A stretch of 12,527 nt of DNA from Burkholderiales bacterium UBA4615 (GTDB lineage: Bacteria; Pseudomonadota; Gammaproteobacteria; Burkholderiales; Burkholderiaceae_E): NCBI GenBank assembly GCA_002386465.1, contig DGIT01000063.1:5478-18004 (forward strand), written 5' to 3'. A model generated the notes under the pieces. The model was given only the letters and a program-made list of their open reading frames with translations, was not told the origin of the DNA and did not search any database. The first letter of the stretch is position 1. Every line of letters starts with the position of its first letter. Made by a program: the position numbers and the translations under genes. Below, in pieces: positions 12,196 through 12,527 of the stretch.

Positions 12196-12527
12196 GGCGA
12201 CCTGCAACGGGCGGGGGGCGACGCATCCACCGCGTCACGAGTCGCGAGCCAAGTAACACGGCCAGGATGCCGGCATACACCGCCACTTCCGAGTAATCGT
12301 TCTTGCCTGATTTGTGCCAGGCGTAGTGCAGGATGGCCGTCACTGCCACGACATAGACCAGTCTGTGCAGACGCCCCCACTGGCGGCCCAGGCGCCTGAT
12401 CATGCCCTGGGTCGACGTGATCGCCAGTGGCAGCATCAATACGAAGGCGAGTGCGCCCATCGTGATGAACGGCCGCTTCACGATGTCGCGCACGATGGCC
12501 ATCAGATCGAAGTACTGATCGAACCAC
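12191..12527 (-). CDS. msrQ: Protein-methionine-sulfoxide reductase heme-binding subunit MsrQ, C-terminal part
   Basis: The C-terminal 111 codons of MsrQ, the inner-membrane b-heme protein that passes electrons to periplasmic MsrP for repair of oxidised methionine. The visible sequence starts WFDQYFDL and continues VRDIVKRPFITMGALAF, LPLAITSTQGMIRRLG and WGRLHRLVYVVAVTAILHYA, closely following the family. Three membrane helices are visible, and the histidines in RLHRL and ILHYAW are candidate heme ligands. It ends in a short Arg/Pro-rich tail whose stop lies in the tandem repeat. The N-terminal helices and the start are beyond the right edge; msrP would be expected further right on the same strand. 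It is convergent with lysA. Confidence 0.93.
   Translation of the reverse strand, partial: WFDQYFDLMAIVRDIVKRPFITMGALAFVLMLPLAITSTQGMIRRLGRQWGRLHRLVYVVAVTAILHYAWHKSGKNDYSEVAVYAGILAVLLGSRLVTRWMRRPPPVAGRH

Overview
The window reads as a contiguous piece of a high-GC betaproteobacterial chromosome, most likely order Burkholderiales. The evidence is the backbone gene set (PBP1A, CyaY, an LptM-type lipoprotein, LysA, MsrQ), the RpoN and DUF883 sequences, and a FAD monooxygenase paired with DUF2783. I cannot name a genus. I see no tRNA, rRNA, CRISPR array, transposase or phage gene.

Layout. Positions 1-801 are the 3' end of ponA/mrcA. Positions 812-8064 form a regulatory block. It starts with a NarL-type response regulator (minus strand), divergent from a soluble HisKA_3 sensor kinase and a DUF883 membrane-anchored protein (plus strand). 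Next comes rpoN (sigma-54, plus strand), convergent with an NtrC-class sigma-54 activator (minus strand). Upstream of the activator on the minus strand lie a single-domain receiver, a kinase-like protein with a degenerate ATP-binding half, and a GlsB/YeaQ/YmgE-type membrane protein. Positions 8144-10155 hold a FAD monooxygenase and a DUF2783 partner, overlapping by ATGA. From 10183 the conserved backbone resumes: cyaY (minus), lptM and lysA (plus), and the 3' part of msrQ (minus), which runs off the right edge.

Main observation. The regulatory block looks like a self-contained sigma-54 circuit. A TGGCAC-N5-TTGCA element, matching the -24/-12 consensus at every position, lies just upstream of rpoN. 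Near-consensus elements with the exact GG-N10-GC spacing precede the HisKA_3 kinase-DUF883 operon (GGGCAC-N5-TTGCT) and the glsB-like gene (GGGCAC-N5-TTGCC). The locus therefore appears to encode sigma-54, an activator with a receiver domain, two phosphorelay sets and two small membrane proteins of stress-associated families, with three of its transcription units, including rpoN itself, read by sigma-54. I infer a positively autoregulated envelope or stress response. The rpoN gene is also outside its usual lptB-rpoN-hpf-ptsN neighbourhood.

Other points of interest are a kinase-like protein that keeps its H-box but lacks the N/G boxes and is translationally coupled to a lone receiver (TTGA overlap), an 18-bp inverted repeat covering the activator's start codon, several perfect inverted repeats in an unusually AT-rich intergenic region, and a four-copy 13-bp tandem repeat that contains the stop codons of both lysA and msrQ.
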